A stretch of DNA of 19,142 nucleotides, taken from positions 1 to 19,142 of the forward strand of contig CAYXZZ010000028.1 of assembly GCA_964470055.1 (NCBI GenBank), given 5' to 3'. Numbering within the stretch: the stretch's first letter is position 1; every line of letters starts with the position of its first letter. Positions 7,355-15,585 of this stretch are shown here, piece after piece. The translations under genes and the position numbers were made by a program. The notes beneath the pieces are model-generated. The model saw nothing but the letters and a program-made list of their open reading frames with translations. It ran no database searches and was not told the origin of the DNA. This stretch comes from JAEDES01 sp964470055 (GTDB taxonomy: Bacteria > Bacillota_I > Bacilli_A > RF39 > UBA660).

Positions 7355-8440
7355 ATGAGAAGATATTTTTTTACAAGTGAAAGTGTAACGGAGGGGCATC
7401 CAGATAAGATATGTGATAAAATAAGCGATAAAATTTTGGATGAGGCATTAAAGCAAGATAAAAATAGTAAAATGGCGGTTGAAGCAACGATTAAAGATAA
7501 TTTTATTTTACTTTATGGAGAGGCTACGACTAAGGCTAAACTTAATTATAAGAAAATTGTGCAAGATGTTTTGAAGGATATTGGCTATACTGAGGAATTT
7601 GAAGTTATGTGTAAAATTTCTAAACAGTCTGAAGAAATAAATAAGGCGGTTGAAAAGGAATCAATCTGTGCTGGAGATCAGGGAATTATGTTTGGTTATG
7701 CATGTAACGAGACTGAGGAATTGATGCCGTTACCAATTATGTTGGCAAATAAATTAGTTAAAAGACTTACTGACGTCCGAAAAGAAAATCCTAATAGTTT
7801 TTTACTGCCAGATGGAAAGGCTCAAGTTACTGTTGAGTATGATGAAAATGGCCCTTTGGGAGTGGATACTGTTGTTATAGCGTGTCAACATAAGGAAAAT
7901 ATTTCACTAGAAGAAGTGAGAAATTACGTTACTAAAGAAGTGATTTCTGAAGTTTTATCTGCCGATTTGTGTGATGATAGGACAAAAATATTAATTAATA
8001 CAGGTGGAACTTTTATTGTAGGAGGACCTTTTGCAGATAGTGGGACAACAGGAAGAAAAATTGTTGTAGATACTTATGGTGGAATGGGTCGTGTTGGCGG
8101 TGGATGCTTTAGTAGTAAGGATCCTAGTAAGGTAGATCGAAGTGCTGCTTATTATGCTAGGTATGTGGCAAGAAATATTGTAAGTAAGGGATTGGCTAGA
8201 AAAGCGGAAATTGGGCTTGCTTATGCAATCGGTCAAGAAAAACCGATAAGTATTATTATCGAAACTTTTGGAACAAATAGAGTTGATATGGAGGAAATTA
8301 AGAGATATGTCTATGAAAACTTTGATTTTTCTGTTAAAAATATAATTGATGAATTAGACTTAAAACGACCAATCTATTATGAGTTGGCTAGTTATGGCCA
8401 TTTCGGTAGAACAGAGTATTCTTGGGAAAAAGATAAGTAA
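7355..8440 (+). CDS. metK: S-adenosylmethionine synthetase
   Basis: MetK makes S-adenosylmethionine from methionine and ATP in the cytoplasm. The product has 361 residues, somewhat shorter than the usual 380-400. Hallmarks are FTSESVTEGHPDK (6-18), with the catalytic His15 and metal ligand Asp17, and the nonapeptide-type GAGDQG motif (here CAGDQGIMFGYACNET near residue 110). LPDGKAQVTVEYD, TGRKIVVDTYGG and the phosphate-binding GGGCFSSKDPSKVDRS are also present. In the last, Cys and Ser replace the common Ala and Gly. The protein stops at YSWEKDK, so the usual last 10-15 residues are missing. The ATG at 7355 follows AGGAGG and starts where the family does; an in-frame extension to 7268 would run through the riboswitch and terminator and is rejected. 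It is the only plus-strand protein gene here. Confidence 0.97.
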   Translation: MRRYFFTSESVTEGHPDKICDKISDKILDEALKQDKNSKMAVEATIKDNFILLYGEATTKAKLNYKKIVQDVLKDIGYTEEFEVMCKISKQSEEINKAVEKESICAGDQGIMFGYACNETEELMPLPIMLANKLVKRLTDVRKENPNSFLLPDGKAQVTVEYDENGPLGVDTVVIACQHKENISLEEVRNYVTKEVISEVLSADLCDDRTKILINTGGTFIVGGPFADSGTTGRKIVVDTYGGMGRVGGGCFSSKDPSKVDRSAAYYARYVARNIVSKGLARKAEIGLAYAIGQEKPISIIIETFGTNRVDMEEIKRYVYENFDFSVKNIIDELDLKRPIYYELASYGHFGRTEYSWEKDK

Positions 8441-8447
8441 TTTAAAA

Positions 8448-8473
8448 CTATAAGGGCTTCCTTATAGCTTTTT
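8448..8473. terminator. Bidirectional terminator between convergent metK and dac genes
   Basis: CTATAAGG (8448-8455) pairs with CCTTATAG (8460-8467) around loop GCTT. CTTTTTC follows on the plus strand and TTTTAAATT on the minus strand. The dac stop codon (8462-8464) lies within the stem. Confidence 0.85.
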
Positions 8474-9667
8474 CTTTCTCGTTTTGGAAAAAATGATAAT
8501 AGATGTGGTGATTAGAAGAAGTATGGCAGTCGTTATTTCTATTAAGTGAGAATTTACTATTTTTAATATATCTGGTCTTAATTCGATAGTTAAATATATA
8601 TCTTCACTAGTAATTTCTTTGTTTTGGTAATAGTATGTTAGTTGGCCAATTTTTTCATTTAATTTATTTTTATATGATAAGGTATTTAATCCCGTATATT
8701 CTACTTTAATGTCATCCTTATTATAATCATTTTCTAAAAATAAGGTTATTTCTTTTGTTGTTTTGATACTGTAGTTTTCTGTTTTACTATTTTTAACAGG
8801 GATATTTTTAATTAATGCTTCTTTTTCAACTACTATTTGATTGGCATAATTAGTTTCAATGAAATCAATTAAGGTGGTTGAATCTGAAATATTGTAAGGA
8901 ATTCCGGTTGTTGTGTTTGCCCCTAATGTGATAAAAATTATGTCATGGTCTTGGTGTGTCATTAAAACAGAAATACATAATCCGGCATCACCTGTAAAAC
9001 CAGTTTTGCTTCCTCTGATTTTGCTTAAGTCTAGATTATATTTATCTGCTTGTTTTTGAACTGTAGACTTAATAACTTTATTTGTTGATAAAGTATATGT
9101 TTTGGTTGTATAAACAGTTTTAAAAATTTCATTTTTTAGGGCATAGGTTAGTAGTTTTTTGATATCTGCTGCTGTACTGTAATGGTTTTCTTCATCTAGG
9201 CCATGAACATTTACAAAGTTAGAGTCTGTCATACCTATTTTTTGGGCTAATTCATTCATCTTTATGACAAAATTTTCTATTGAACCGCTTGTAGAAATTG
9301 CAAGAGCAACGGTTGCATCAGCTCCTGATGGAAGCATAGCGGCATATAATAAATCGTAAAAAGATAATTGGTCGCCAACTTGAAATCCAGCAACAGAGGC
9401 ATACCAAGCAACATTGTTTTTCATATTAGCATCATACGTGATAACTTTGTTTAAATCTTCTGTATTCTCAATTGCTGTGATAATTGTCACTAATTTGGTT
9501 AAACTAGCAATTGACTTTTGTTCTGTGCTGTTTAACTCATATAAAACTTTTTCATCCGTTAGATCATAGACTATAGCACTACTATAATGAAGGTCTGGAT
9601 ACTCTAAGGCAGAGGCATTTAATGGTATCATTAATATAAAAGAAATTAGCAAGATTATTTTTTTCAT
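8462..9667 (-). CDS. D-Ala-D-Ala carboxypeptidase (PBP5/DacA-DacF type, S11)
   Basis: This penicillin-binding protein trims the terminal D-Ala of peptidoglycan stem peptides outside the cell. From the ATG at 9667 it has 401 residues. There is a signal peptide ending near LNASA (residue 20), SLTK (55-58) with the nucleophilic serine, and KTG (221-223) in RGSKTGFTGDAG. The second active-site motif is SGA (114-116) where the family usually has SGN. A PBP5-type C-terminal beta domain is followed by a hydrophobic helix (about 378-395) and a basic tail, giving a membrane anchor. TAGGAG lies five bases before this ATG, so the GTG six bases upstream is less likely. It has its own extended -10 promoter. 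Confidence 0.93.
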   Translation of the reverse strand: MKKIILLISFILMIPLNASALEYPDLHYSSAIVYDLTDEKVLYELNSTEQKSIASLTKLVTIITAIENTEDLNKVITYDANMKNNVAWYASVAGFQVGDQLSFYDLLYAAMLPSGADATVALAISTSGSIENFVIKMNELAQKIGMTDSNFVNVHGLDEENHYSTAADIKKLLTYALKNEIFKTVYTTKTYTLSTNKVIKSTVQKQADKYNLDLSKIRGSKTGFTGDAGLCISVLMTHQDHDIIFITLGANTTTGIPYNISDSTTLIDFIETNYANQIVVEKEALIKNIPVKNSKTENYSIKTTKEITLFLENDYNKDDIKVEYTGLNTLSYKNKLNEKIGQLTYYYQNKEITSEDIYLTIELRPDILKIVNSHLIEITTAILLLITTSIIIFSKTRKKKL

Positions 9668-9687
9668 ATACACTCCTATTTTAGTTA

Positions 9688-9696
9688 ATTATAGCA
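9688..9696 (-). promoter_or_regulatory. Extended -10 promoter of the carboxypeptidase gene
   Basis: The minus strand reads TGCTATAAT, identical to the element before the DUF1653 gene, 20 bases before the ATG. No clear -35 is seen. Confidence 0.55.
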
Positions 9697-9703
9697 TTTT
9701 TTA

Positions 9704-9733
9704 GAAGAAAAAATAGATATTGCTATCTATTTT
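9704..9733 (-). terminator. Terminator after the ABC ATPase remnant
   Basis: AAAATAGATA (9710-9719) pairs with TATCTATTTT (9724-9733) around loop TTGC. On the minus strand the stem runs into TTTTTTCTTCT. It lies one base past the remnant's stop codon. Confidence 0.85.
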
Positions 9734-9734
9734 C

Positions 9735-10307
9735 TTATGAATTTAAAGATTCTGTTTCGTATAGGTTTTTGTATATTTCGTTAGAATTTAATAATTCACT
9801 GTGCGTACCTGATGCTACTACCTCTCCTTTATCAACGATATGAATTATATCAGCATCCATAATTGTTGGTAGTCGGTGGGCAATAATGACAACTGTATGG
9901 GATTTAGTCAAATTATCAATTGCTTTTTTTACATAATTTTGAGATTCATTATCTAAAGCAGATGTTGCTTCGTCAAATAAAATTACTTGACTTTCTTTAG
10001 CAAGAGTTCTGGCAATTGATAGTCTTTGCTTTTGGCCACCAGATAGATTTACACCACTTTCTCCTAAAATAGTGTCATACTTTTTAGGAAGTGACATTAT
10101 GTAATCATCTAAGTATGCCAATTTTGTATATTTTCTTATAGTTTCTAATGGTATTTGTGGATCGTTTAACTTAAAATTTTCTTTAATTGTTCTATTGAAA
10201 ATGAATGGTTCTTGTCTGATAATATCCAAGTAAATCTTTTTTTGATAAATTCCTAATATGTACTCTTTATGGTTTGATTTAATAGCGTTTATAAAATCTG
10301 AAGTCAT
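9735..10307 (-). pseudogene. C-terminal remnant of an ABC exporter ATPase
   Basis: The 190-residue reading frame keeps the second half of an exporter-type nucleotide-binding domain: RQEPFIFNRTI (Q-loop region, about 31-41), LSGGQKQRLSIART (signature, 88-101), VILFDEATSALD (Walker B and D-loop, 108-119) and AHRL (H-loop, about 143). Walker A is missing, and so is the whole transmembrane domain that such proteins carry (normal length near 570-600). Upstream the frame stays open without a start to a TAA near 10436 and contains LGLLNNISLNYGKI, which looks like the decayed segment after Walker A. No ribosome site precedes the ATG at 10307. It is read as a 5'-deleted, decaying gene, although its 3' end and terminator are intact. 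Confidence 0.8.
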
Positions 10308-10449
10308 TTCAATACAATCAATTAATGTGGCTTTACAGATTATTTTTCCATAATTTAACGATATGTTATTTAGTAAACCTAATACTTCTTTATCTTTGAT
10401 GGAATTAAGAAAGTTTTTTTGATAGACCAGAATGAATTAATATTTAATG

Positions 10450-10857
10450 TTATTTGATTAGTTTTTTCTCTATACAATATGGGATTACTTTATGTTTTAA
10501 AGTATTTGATAGTATGTCTTCTCCACATGAAGTGTCATACCATAGGAAGCTTTCTATTTCTTCAGAAGTTTCTAATTCACCTTGAAGTTTTCCATTATAC
10601 ATAAATACGTAGAAATGAATTCTTAGATTAGGGTCTGAAGTTGCGATTTCATCAAAATCCATTAATTGTGTAAAATTTTCTTCATTAAATATGACCTTGG
10701 AGCCTAATTCTTCATGACATTCTCTGATGGCGGCTTGAAGTGGAGTTTCATTTTCCTCTACTTTTCCTCCTATCATTTGATGAGTTGGCTTTTTACGTGG
10801 TTTATCAATTAAAATTTTATTATCTTCTAAAAAAATTGTACCTACAACCTTTAACAT
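10450..10857 (-). CDS. Nudix hydrolase
   Basis: The 135-residue protein has a complete Nudix box, G-x5-E-x7-RECHEELG, at residues 31-52, which binds the metal and cleaves a nucleoside diphosphate linked to another moiety. The length is that of a single-domain MutT-like enzyme, and the first strand (LKVVGTIFLEDNKILI) and the late FLWYD strand fit the fold. The substrate cannot be inferred; oxidised nucleotides or a housecleaning role are family possibilities. AAGGTGAT lies just before the ATG, and an extended -10 (TGATATAAT) lies upstream. No hairpin terminator was seen after it, so transcription may run into the ABC remnant. Confidence 0.9.
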   Translation of the reverse strand: MLKVVGTIFLEDNKILIDKPRKKPTHQMIGGKVEENETPLQAAIRECHEELGSKVIFNEENFTQLMDFDEIATSDPNLRIHFYVFMYNGKLQGELETSEEIESFLWYDTSCGEDILSNTLKHKVIPYCIEKKLIK

Positions 10858-10875
10858 TTTATCACCTTCTTTATT

Positions 10876-10884
10876 ATTATATCA
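10876..10884 (-). promoter_or_regulatory. Extended -10 promoter of the Nudix gene
   Basis: The minus strand reads TGATATAAT, 18 bases before the ATG. There is no convincing -35 hexamer. Confidence 0.5.
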
Positions 10885-10930
10885 CATTTTATGGAGAGTA
10901 AATTATAGTTATATTTATGACTTCGTTTTT

Positions 10931-10969
10931 CAAAAAAAAGAATAATAAATTTATTAATTTACTATTCTT
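10931..10969 (-). terminator. Terminator of the ftsE-ftsX-M23 operon
   Basis: On the minus strand AAGAATA pairs with TATTCTT (10963-10969 with 10938-10944). After one mismatch an inner TAAATT/AATTTA stem follows, with a 4-base loop. The last arm runs into a T-run of eight. Confidence 0.85.
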
Positions 10970-10975
10970 ATGGTC

Positions 10976-12172
10976 TTATCTAGTTGTCCAACTTGATGGG
11001 AATGTGATTAATGCATTTGGTTTTACTAATTTATTTAAGTAGCCTTCATATGTACATCCACCATTGTTTTTCCAGAAACATGTTGCGAGCTCTAGATGAA
11101 GATGTGGTCCTGTTGAACAACCGGTATTACCCATATATCCAATTACGGTGTCTTTAGTAACGAATTGTCCAACCGAGATATTAGCGTAACTTCCTAAATG
11201 AACATATGATGAATATAGATATCCTCCGTTATAATTATGTTTAACTACAACGATTTTTGCATTTCCATTACAAGAGAATCCTTGTCTTTGACACCACTTT
11301 CCACCAGTACAGTTATCAGTATAAATGGCATGAATAGAACCGGCTGCGATTGGATAAACTGGCTCTGTTTTATTACTACTACTTAGGTCATAACCGATAT
11401 GTCCGGTATAAAATCCTCTTACAACATAACCTTTTTGCATTGGTCTTGAAAATAATCCAACACTTGGCAATGTACTTGATGATAATCTGTATTGACATGC
11501 TTGAATATCTTCATTATCACCACATCCCAAGCCTTTATAGTATGTTACCATTGATGTTGCTTCTTTTATTTGTGTTTCGATTGATGGCACGGTTTCACGC
11601 AAAGAGGCACTATCGGCTTGAATTCTTCTTTTTTCATACTCGGCTTGTTCACTCAATTTAACCAAAGTTACTTTTTTCTCTCGAAGGGTTGTTTGCTGAG
11701 TCTTATTCTTTTCAATTAATTCTTTTAACTCTTTCATTACTTGATCATTATAATCTGTTAGTTGCTCAACAATTGACATTCTATAAATCATGTCAGTAAT
11801 ACTTGTAGCACCAAAAGCATACTCTAGATAAATATTTTCTCCATTGGAAATTTGATAATACTCAATAATTCTTTTACTTTCTTCACTTTTTTTAGTAATT
11901 TCAGCATTACTTTGATCTATTTCTTCTTGAAGTTTTACTATTTCTTCTTCGGCTGCTTTCATTTGCTTTTCATAGGATGCAATCTTTGCTTCTATTTCTG
12001 CTACTTCTGCTTCATTCTTAGCAAGATTTGCTTTTGTTTCTTCTAATTGTTGGGTATATTTCTTAACTTCTGCTTCAAATTCAGCAACTGTTTTAGCACT
12101 AGTATCTGTTGGTAGTGCAAGAAAAGATACTAGTAATATTACAACTATAAGTAGTGATATAATTTTTTTCAT
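10976..12172 (-). CDS. Secreted coiled-coil M23 murein endopeptidase, FtsEX partner
   Basis: The 398-residue protein has a signal peptide (1-26, ending TSA), a long coiled coil (about 28-210) rich in Glu, Lys and Ala, and a C-terminal LytM/M23 domain. The zinc and catalytic residues are complete: HIGYD (His258, Asp262), YVHL (His325) and HLH (His357, His359). This is the layout of hydrolases controlled by FtsEX at the septum: EnvC, PcsB and CwlO have similar coiled coils, though EnvC lacks activity and PcsB is a CHAP protein. Here the enzyme looks active. Its ATG overlaps the ftsX stop (TAATG), so expression is coupled. All eight cysteines lie in 217-373, none in the coiled coil, which is unusual for a secreted protein in this phylum. 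Confidence 0.92.
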   Translation of the reverse strand: MKKIISLLIVVILLVSFLALPTDTSAKTVAEFEAEVKKYTQQLEETKANLAKNEAEVAEIEAKIASYEKQMKAAEEEIVKLQEEIDQSNAEITKKSEESKRIIEYYQISNGENIYLEYAFGATSITDMIYRMSIVEQLTDYNDQVMKELKELIEKNKTQQTTLREKKVTLVKLSEQAEYEKRRIQADSASLRETVPSIETQIKEATSMVTYYKGLGCGDNEDIQACQYRLSSSTLPSVGLFSRPMQKGYVVRGFYTGHIGYDLSSSNKTEPVYPIAAGSIHAIYTDNCTGGKWCQRQGFSCNGNAKIVVVKHNYNGGYLYSSYVHLGSYANISVGQFVTKDTVIGYMGNTGCSTGPHLHLELATCFWKNNGGCTYEGYLNKLVKPNALITFPSSWTTR

Positions 12173-13071
12173 TATATTTTTAGGTACTTCTTAACAGCAC
12201 TTGCACTACCTATCATACCAACGATTATTCCTACAGTTAGAACCATTAATGCAGTTGTGTAGATGAATGGTTCTGGTTTTATTAACTGAATTAATTCAGA
12301 GAATAAGTAACCATCGAAGTAATTGTAGAAAGCAAGATAGCCATATGTACATAATCCAATTGGAATTATAGAACCAAAAACACCTAAAATCATTCCTTCA
12401 ATGATGAATGGAGTTTTGATTGTAAAGTTACTTGCTCCTACTAATCGCATGATACTAATTTCTCTTTTTCTAGCAGAGATTGTTAATTTTATTGTGTTAA
12501 TGATTAAGAAAACAGTTACTAGTATTAAGGCAATGACTATGCCATATGTTACTTTTTCTATTGATGAGAAGGCACTGACCATCTTATCAACCATTCCTTC
12601 ACCATATCTAACTACTGATACTTTTTCAATTTTTTTTATTTGATCAGCGGTTTTTCCAATATTTTCAATGTCTTTTACTTTTACTTGAAATGTATCTTTA
12701 AGTGGGCTTTCATCATCATCCCATTCTGATAAAACACGATTGAATATTTCTGATTCTGCCTGCATTTCTGCTTTTACTTCTTGTTTTGATTGAAATGTAT
12801 ATTCATCAACATTACTTAGTGATTTTAATTCTTTTTCCACAGCAGTTCTTTCAGCAGTTGTAGCATCATTATCTAAAAAGACAACTATAGTCATATCTTT
12901 TTCTATTTCTTTAGTAAAGTTTTGAACGTTTAATGATGCCATGATGGCTACTGCGACTATTATTAAGGTTATTGTTATACAGGAAATTGAAGCAAGGGAC
13001 AAACTAAAGTTTCTTATTACACTTTTGAATGCGTCACGAATACTTCTTCCTAACATTCTAAACAGCTTCAT
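12172..13071 (-). CDS. ftsX: Cell division ABC transporter permease FtsX
   Basis: FtsX couples FtsE ATPase activity to extracellular murein hydrolases at the division site. The 299-residue product has the FtsX order: a short cytoplasmic N terminus (FRMLGRSIRDAFKSVIRNF), TM1 at about 24-48, and an extracellular domain of about 120 residues (50-170) with the MTIVVFLDNDAT strand typical of the family. Three more TM helices follow at about 175-197, 222-248 and 270-292. The cytoplasmic segment KLTISARKREISIMRLVGAS is the conserved coupling motif region. It overlaps ftsE by 14 bases upstream and the hydrolase gene by one base downstream, so all three proteins should be made in step. Confidence 0.97.
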   Translation of the reverse strand: MKLFRMLGRSIRDAFKSVIRNFSLSLASISCITITLIIVAVAIMASLNVQNFTKEIEKDMTIVVFLDNDATTAERTAVEKELKSLSNVDEYTFQSKQEVKAEMQAESEIFNRVLSEWDDDESPLKDTFQVKVKDIENIGKTADQIKKIEKVSVVRYGEGMVDKMVSAFSSIEKVTYGIVIALILVTVFLIINTIKLTISARKREISIMRLVGASNFTIKTPFIIEGMILGVFGSIIPIGLCTYGYLAFYNYFDGYLFSELIQLIKPEPFIYTTALMVLTVGIIVGMIGSASAVKKYLKI

Positions 13072-13756
13072 TGTTATAAGTTCCTTTCTTCTTAAAGTTT
13101 ACTAGATGTCCTTCTTTTAGAGTAATTACTTGTTTTTTCATTCTATTAACTATGTCTTTATCATGAGTAACCATAATGATGGTTGTACCTCTTTTTTCAT
13201 TAATATCCTCTAAAACCCTCATTATTTCCATGCTCATATCTGGGTCTAAGTTTCCAGTAGGTTCATCACATAGTAATAATTTAGGATCATTTACGATTGC
13301 TCGGGCAATGGCAACACGTTGTTGTTCTCCTCCAGATAAATGATCAGGATATTCATGAAGTTTGTGTTTTAATCCTACATCTTCTAAGGCCTTTAAAACT
13401 TTTACTCTTATTTCGTCTTTTCTAGCACCTATTACTTCTAATGCAAAAGCAACATTTTCATATACTGTTTGCTTTGGCAATAATCTATAATCTTGGAATA
13501 CTATTCCTAATTTTCTTCTTAATTTATATACTTTTCTATCTTTTAATTTAGCAACATCTAAACCACCAACAATTATTTGTCCTTTGGTTGGTTTTTCTTC
13601 GCGATACAGCATTTTAATTAAAGTAGATTTTCCGCTACCAGAGCCACCAATTACGAAGACAAACGCTCCCTTTTCAATAGCTAAATTTAGATCATAAATT
13701 GCTGTAACACCATTTTTGTATTTCTTCTCAACATTTTTGATTCTTACTAAATCCAT
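13058..13756 (-). CDS. ftsE: Cell division ATP-binding protein FtsE
   Basis: FtsE is the ATPase that binds FtsX at the inner face of the membrane. In 232 residues it has Walker A GGSGSGKST (37-45), Q-loop VFQDYRLLP (Gln88), signature LSGGEQQR (140-147), Walker B LLLCDEP (160-166), D-loop GNLD and H-loop His198. The VFQDYRLL and KGQIIVGGLDV segments are those of FtsE rather than LolD-like relatives. AAGGTGGTGA lies just before the ATG. It leads the operon, with an extended -10 promoter about 25 bases upstream and a terminator of the preceding YitT unit before that. Confidence 0.97.
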   Translation of the reverse strand: MDLVRIKNVEKKYKNGVTAIYDLNLAIEKGAFVFVIGGSGSGKSTLIKMLYREEKPTKGQIIVGGLDVAKLKDRKVYKLRRKLGIVFQDYRLLPKQTVYENVAFALEVIGARKDEIRVKVLKALEDVGLKHKLHEYPDHLSGGEQQRVAIARAIVNDPKLLLCDEPTGNLDPDMSMEIMRVLEDINEKRGTTIIMVTHDKDIVNRMKKQVITLKEGHLVNFKKKGTYNNEAV

Positions 13757-13781
13757 CTTTTCACCACCTTACACATAGTTT

Positions 13782-13790
13782 ATTTTATCA
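13782..13790 (-). promoter_or_regulatory. Putative extended -10 promoter of ftsE
   Basis: The minus strand reads TGATAAAAT, with TTGTTT/TTGCGA upstream at less than ideal spacing. It lies between the YitT terminator and the ftsE ribosome site. Confidence 0.4.
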
Positions 13791-13802
13791 TAATTTGTCG
13801 CA

Positions 13803-13838
13803 AAACAAAAGAGCAGAACCTTGATTTTCCACTCTTTT
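13803..13838 (-). terminator. Terminator of the prfB-YitT-YitT unit
   Basis: A 7-bp stem AAAAGAG/CTCTTTT (13832-13838 with 13807-13813) encloses an 18-base loop. On the minus strand it is followed by GTTTTG. The large loop makes it weaker than the other terminators here. Confidence 0.6.
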
Positions 13839-13842
13839 ACAA

Positions 13843-14700
13843 TTATTTACCTCCAATTACCTCATAAGAGTCTGTTACAACGAAAAATGCCTCTTTATCA
13901 ATACGCTTTATTCCATCAGCCACTTTGTAATATTCACGTGAGGGAATTACTGATAGTAATACTTTTCTTCGTTTTTCTAAAAAACCACCTTTTACATCAA
14001 AGATAGTAACATTATGATGAAGTGTATCAATAAGATATTCTTTAATTTGTTCTTCTTCACTTGTTATTATATAGAAGGCTTTGTTATTAGATATACCTAA
14101 TAATACTTTATCCATAACTATATTGTTGATATATAAGTATATAATTGCATACATTGCATTTGTACTTCCAAAAAATATGCCTCCTAATAGAATAATAATA
14201 CCGTTAATTATTAAACTACTTTTACTTATCGCAATATTAAATTTTTCATGTAATATCTGACATATTACTGTAAAACCGCCACTATTATAACCTGTTTTAT
14301 ATATAAGTCCACAGGCTATTCCTGATAAAACTCCGGCAAAAATAATTATAATAAACATATCATTTGTATTTAAGGAGATTAGTTTAGCGATTGGTGTTGT
14401 GAGGTTTACAAATAATGGATAAGCAAAACTTGCAATTACGACTGCGGCTGTTTTTTTTATACCTAAATACATGAGACTAATAATAATACATGCTACAGAT
14501 AGAATCAAAATCATAATAGATGGATCAATATGATAGAGATGTTTAGTAATGGTAGCAATTCCGCCTGTTCCTCCAGAGACAATATTCAAAGGTAGTAAGA
14601 AAATGTTATAAACAAGGGCATTTATTAATTGGGCAATTAATAATATTCCTATTCTGTAGATTTTTTTCTTTTTCTTTATTGCATCTAGAATTTCTTCCAT
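13843..14700 (-). CDS. YitT family membrane protein (second tandem copy)
   Basis: The 285-residue protein is a YitT/DUF161 integral membrane protein with a C-terminal DUF2179 (YitT-C) domain. About five hydrophobic helices lie in residues 15-190, with the family motif NIVSGGTGGIATI in the first and YKTGYNSGGFTVI in the fourth. The cytoplasmic C-terminal domain (about 195-285) contains KAFYIITSEEEQIKEYLI and ends DKEAFFVVTDSYEVIGGK. The transported substrate is unknown. The start at 14700 is chosen because GGAGG lies six bases upstream, inside the last codons of the preceding copy; the longer in-frame extension to 14730 lies within that gene. Stop and start are one base apart. Confidence 0.9.
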   Translation of the reverse strand: MEEILDAIKKKKKIYRIGILLIAQLINALVYNIFLLPLNIVSGGTGGIATITKHLYHIDPSIMILILSVACIIISLMYLGIKKTAAVVIASFAYPLFVNLTTPIAKLISLNTNDMFIIIIFAGVLSGIACGLIYKTGYNSGGFTVICQILHEKFNIAISKSSLIINGIIILLGGIFFGSTNAMYAIIYLYINNIVMDKVLLGISNNKAFYIITSEEEQIKEYLIDTLHHNVTIFDVKGGFLEKRRKVLLSVIPSREYYKVADGIKRIDKEAFFVVTDSYEVIGGK

Positions 14701-14701
14701 A

Positions 14702-15583
14702 TTATTCGCCTCCAAACACTTCATAGGCATCTGTTACTACGACGAAGGCATCATGATCAATTTCTGTTATACCGGCCTTTAAGCGATAATAATCTTTAGT
14801 TGGTAATACACACATTAGAACAGTTTGATTTGTTTTTGCATATCCACCTTTGGCATTAAAGACCGTTACGCCATGATTTAAGACCTTTAAAATATATTCT
14901 TTGATGGCCTCTTCTTGATCTGTAATAATGTAGAAAGCTTTACTATCTGATACACCAAGAATGACTCTATCTGAAATTAGACTAATAATATATAAGACGA
15001 TAATGGCATACATTACTCTAGTAGGTCCAAAGACAAAACTAGATAATAAAACTATTGAACCATCACAAAGAAGCATACTTTTACCAATGCTTAGTTTAGC
15101 ATACTTGGAAATAATTTGATTTAAGATATCAGTTCCGCCAGTTGTAAATCCGGCTTTGAATATCATGCCTAGACCAAATCCATACATAACGCCGCCGAAT
15201 ACTGCCGATAATAGTAATTGAGAAGTGTCAAGTTCTAACCATATATTAATGTGACTGGTTAATTCAATCATTATCGGAAGTAATAATGAGCCTAAAACGG
15301 TTGATTTTGTTTTTTCTTTTCCTAGTAAAAAATAACTTAAGATAAGAAGAAAAACATTTCCTATTAGCATTACTATCGAGTTACTCAAACCGAATAATTC
15401 ATTTAAAATGATGGCAACACCACCTACACCACCGGAGACGATGTCATTGGATGCAAGAAATAAGTTGTAAGCGATTGCTACTAGAAGGCAACCCAATACA
15501 AAATTGAAATATCTTTTTATTCTTGTTTTCTTTTCTACTTCAGCAATAATTTGTCTTGCTTTTAATTTAGTAAATATACCCAT
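14702..15583 (-). CDS. YitT family membrane protein (first tandem copy)
   Basis: This 293-residue paralogue of the next gene has the same build: hydrophobic helices over residues 24-205 with NDIVSGGVGGVAIIL and FKAGFTTGGTDIL, then a DUF2179 domain with SKAFYIITDQEEAIKEYIL and the ending DHDAFVVVTDAYEVFGGE. The two copies are clearly alike along their whole length but well diverged, so the duplication is old. It begins two bases after the prfB stop, with AAAAGGGG upstream as the likely ribosome site, and should be cotranscribed with prfB. Proteins of this family are found near prfB and ftsEX in Bacillus (yvjA), so the location is conserved although its meaning is not known. Confidence 0.9.
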   Translation of the reverse strand: MGIFTKLKARQIIAEVEKKTRIKRYFNFVLGCLLVAIAYNLFLASNDIVSGGVGGVAIILNELFGLSNSIVMLIGNVFLLILSYFLLGKEKTKSTVLGSLLLPIMIELTSHINIWLELDTSQLLLSAVFGGVMYGFGLGMIFKAGFTTGGTDILNQIISKYAKLSIGKSMLLCDGSIVLLSSFVFGPTRVMYAIIVLYIISLISDRVILGVSDSKAFYIITDQEEAIKEYILKVLNHGVTVFNAKGGYAKTNQTVLMCVLPTKDYYRLKAGITEIDHDAFVVVTDAYEVFGGE

Positions 15584-15585
15584 TG

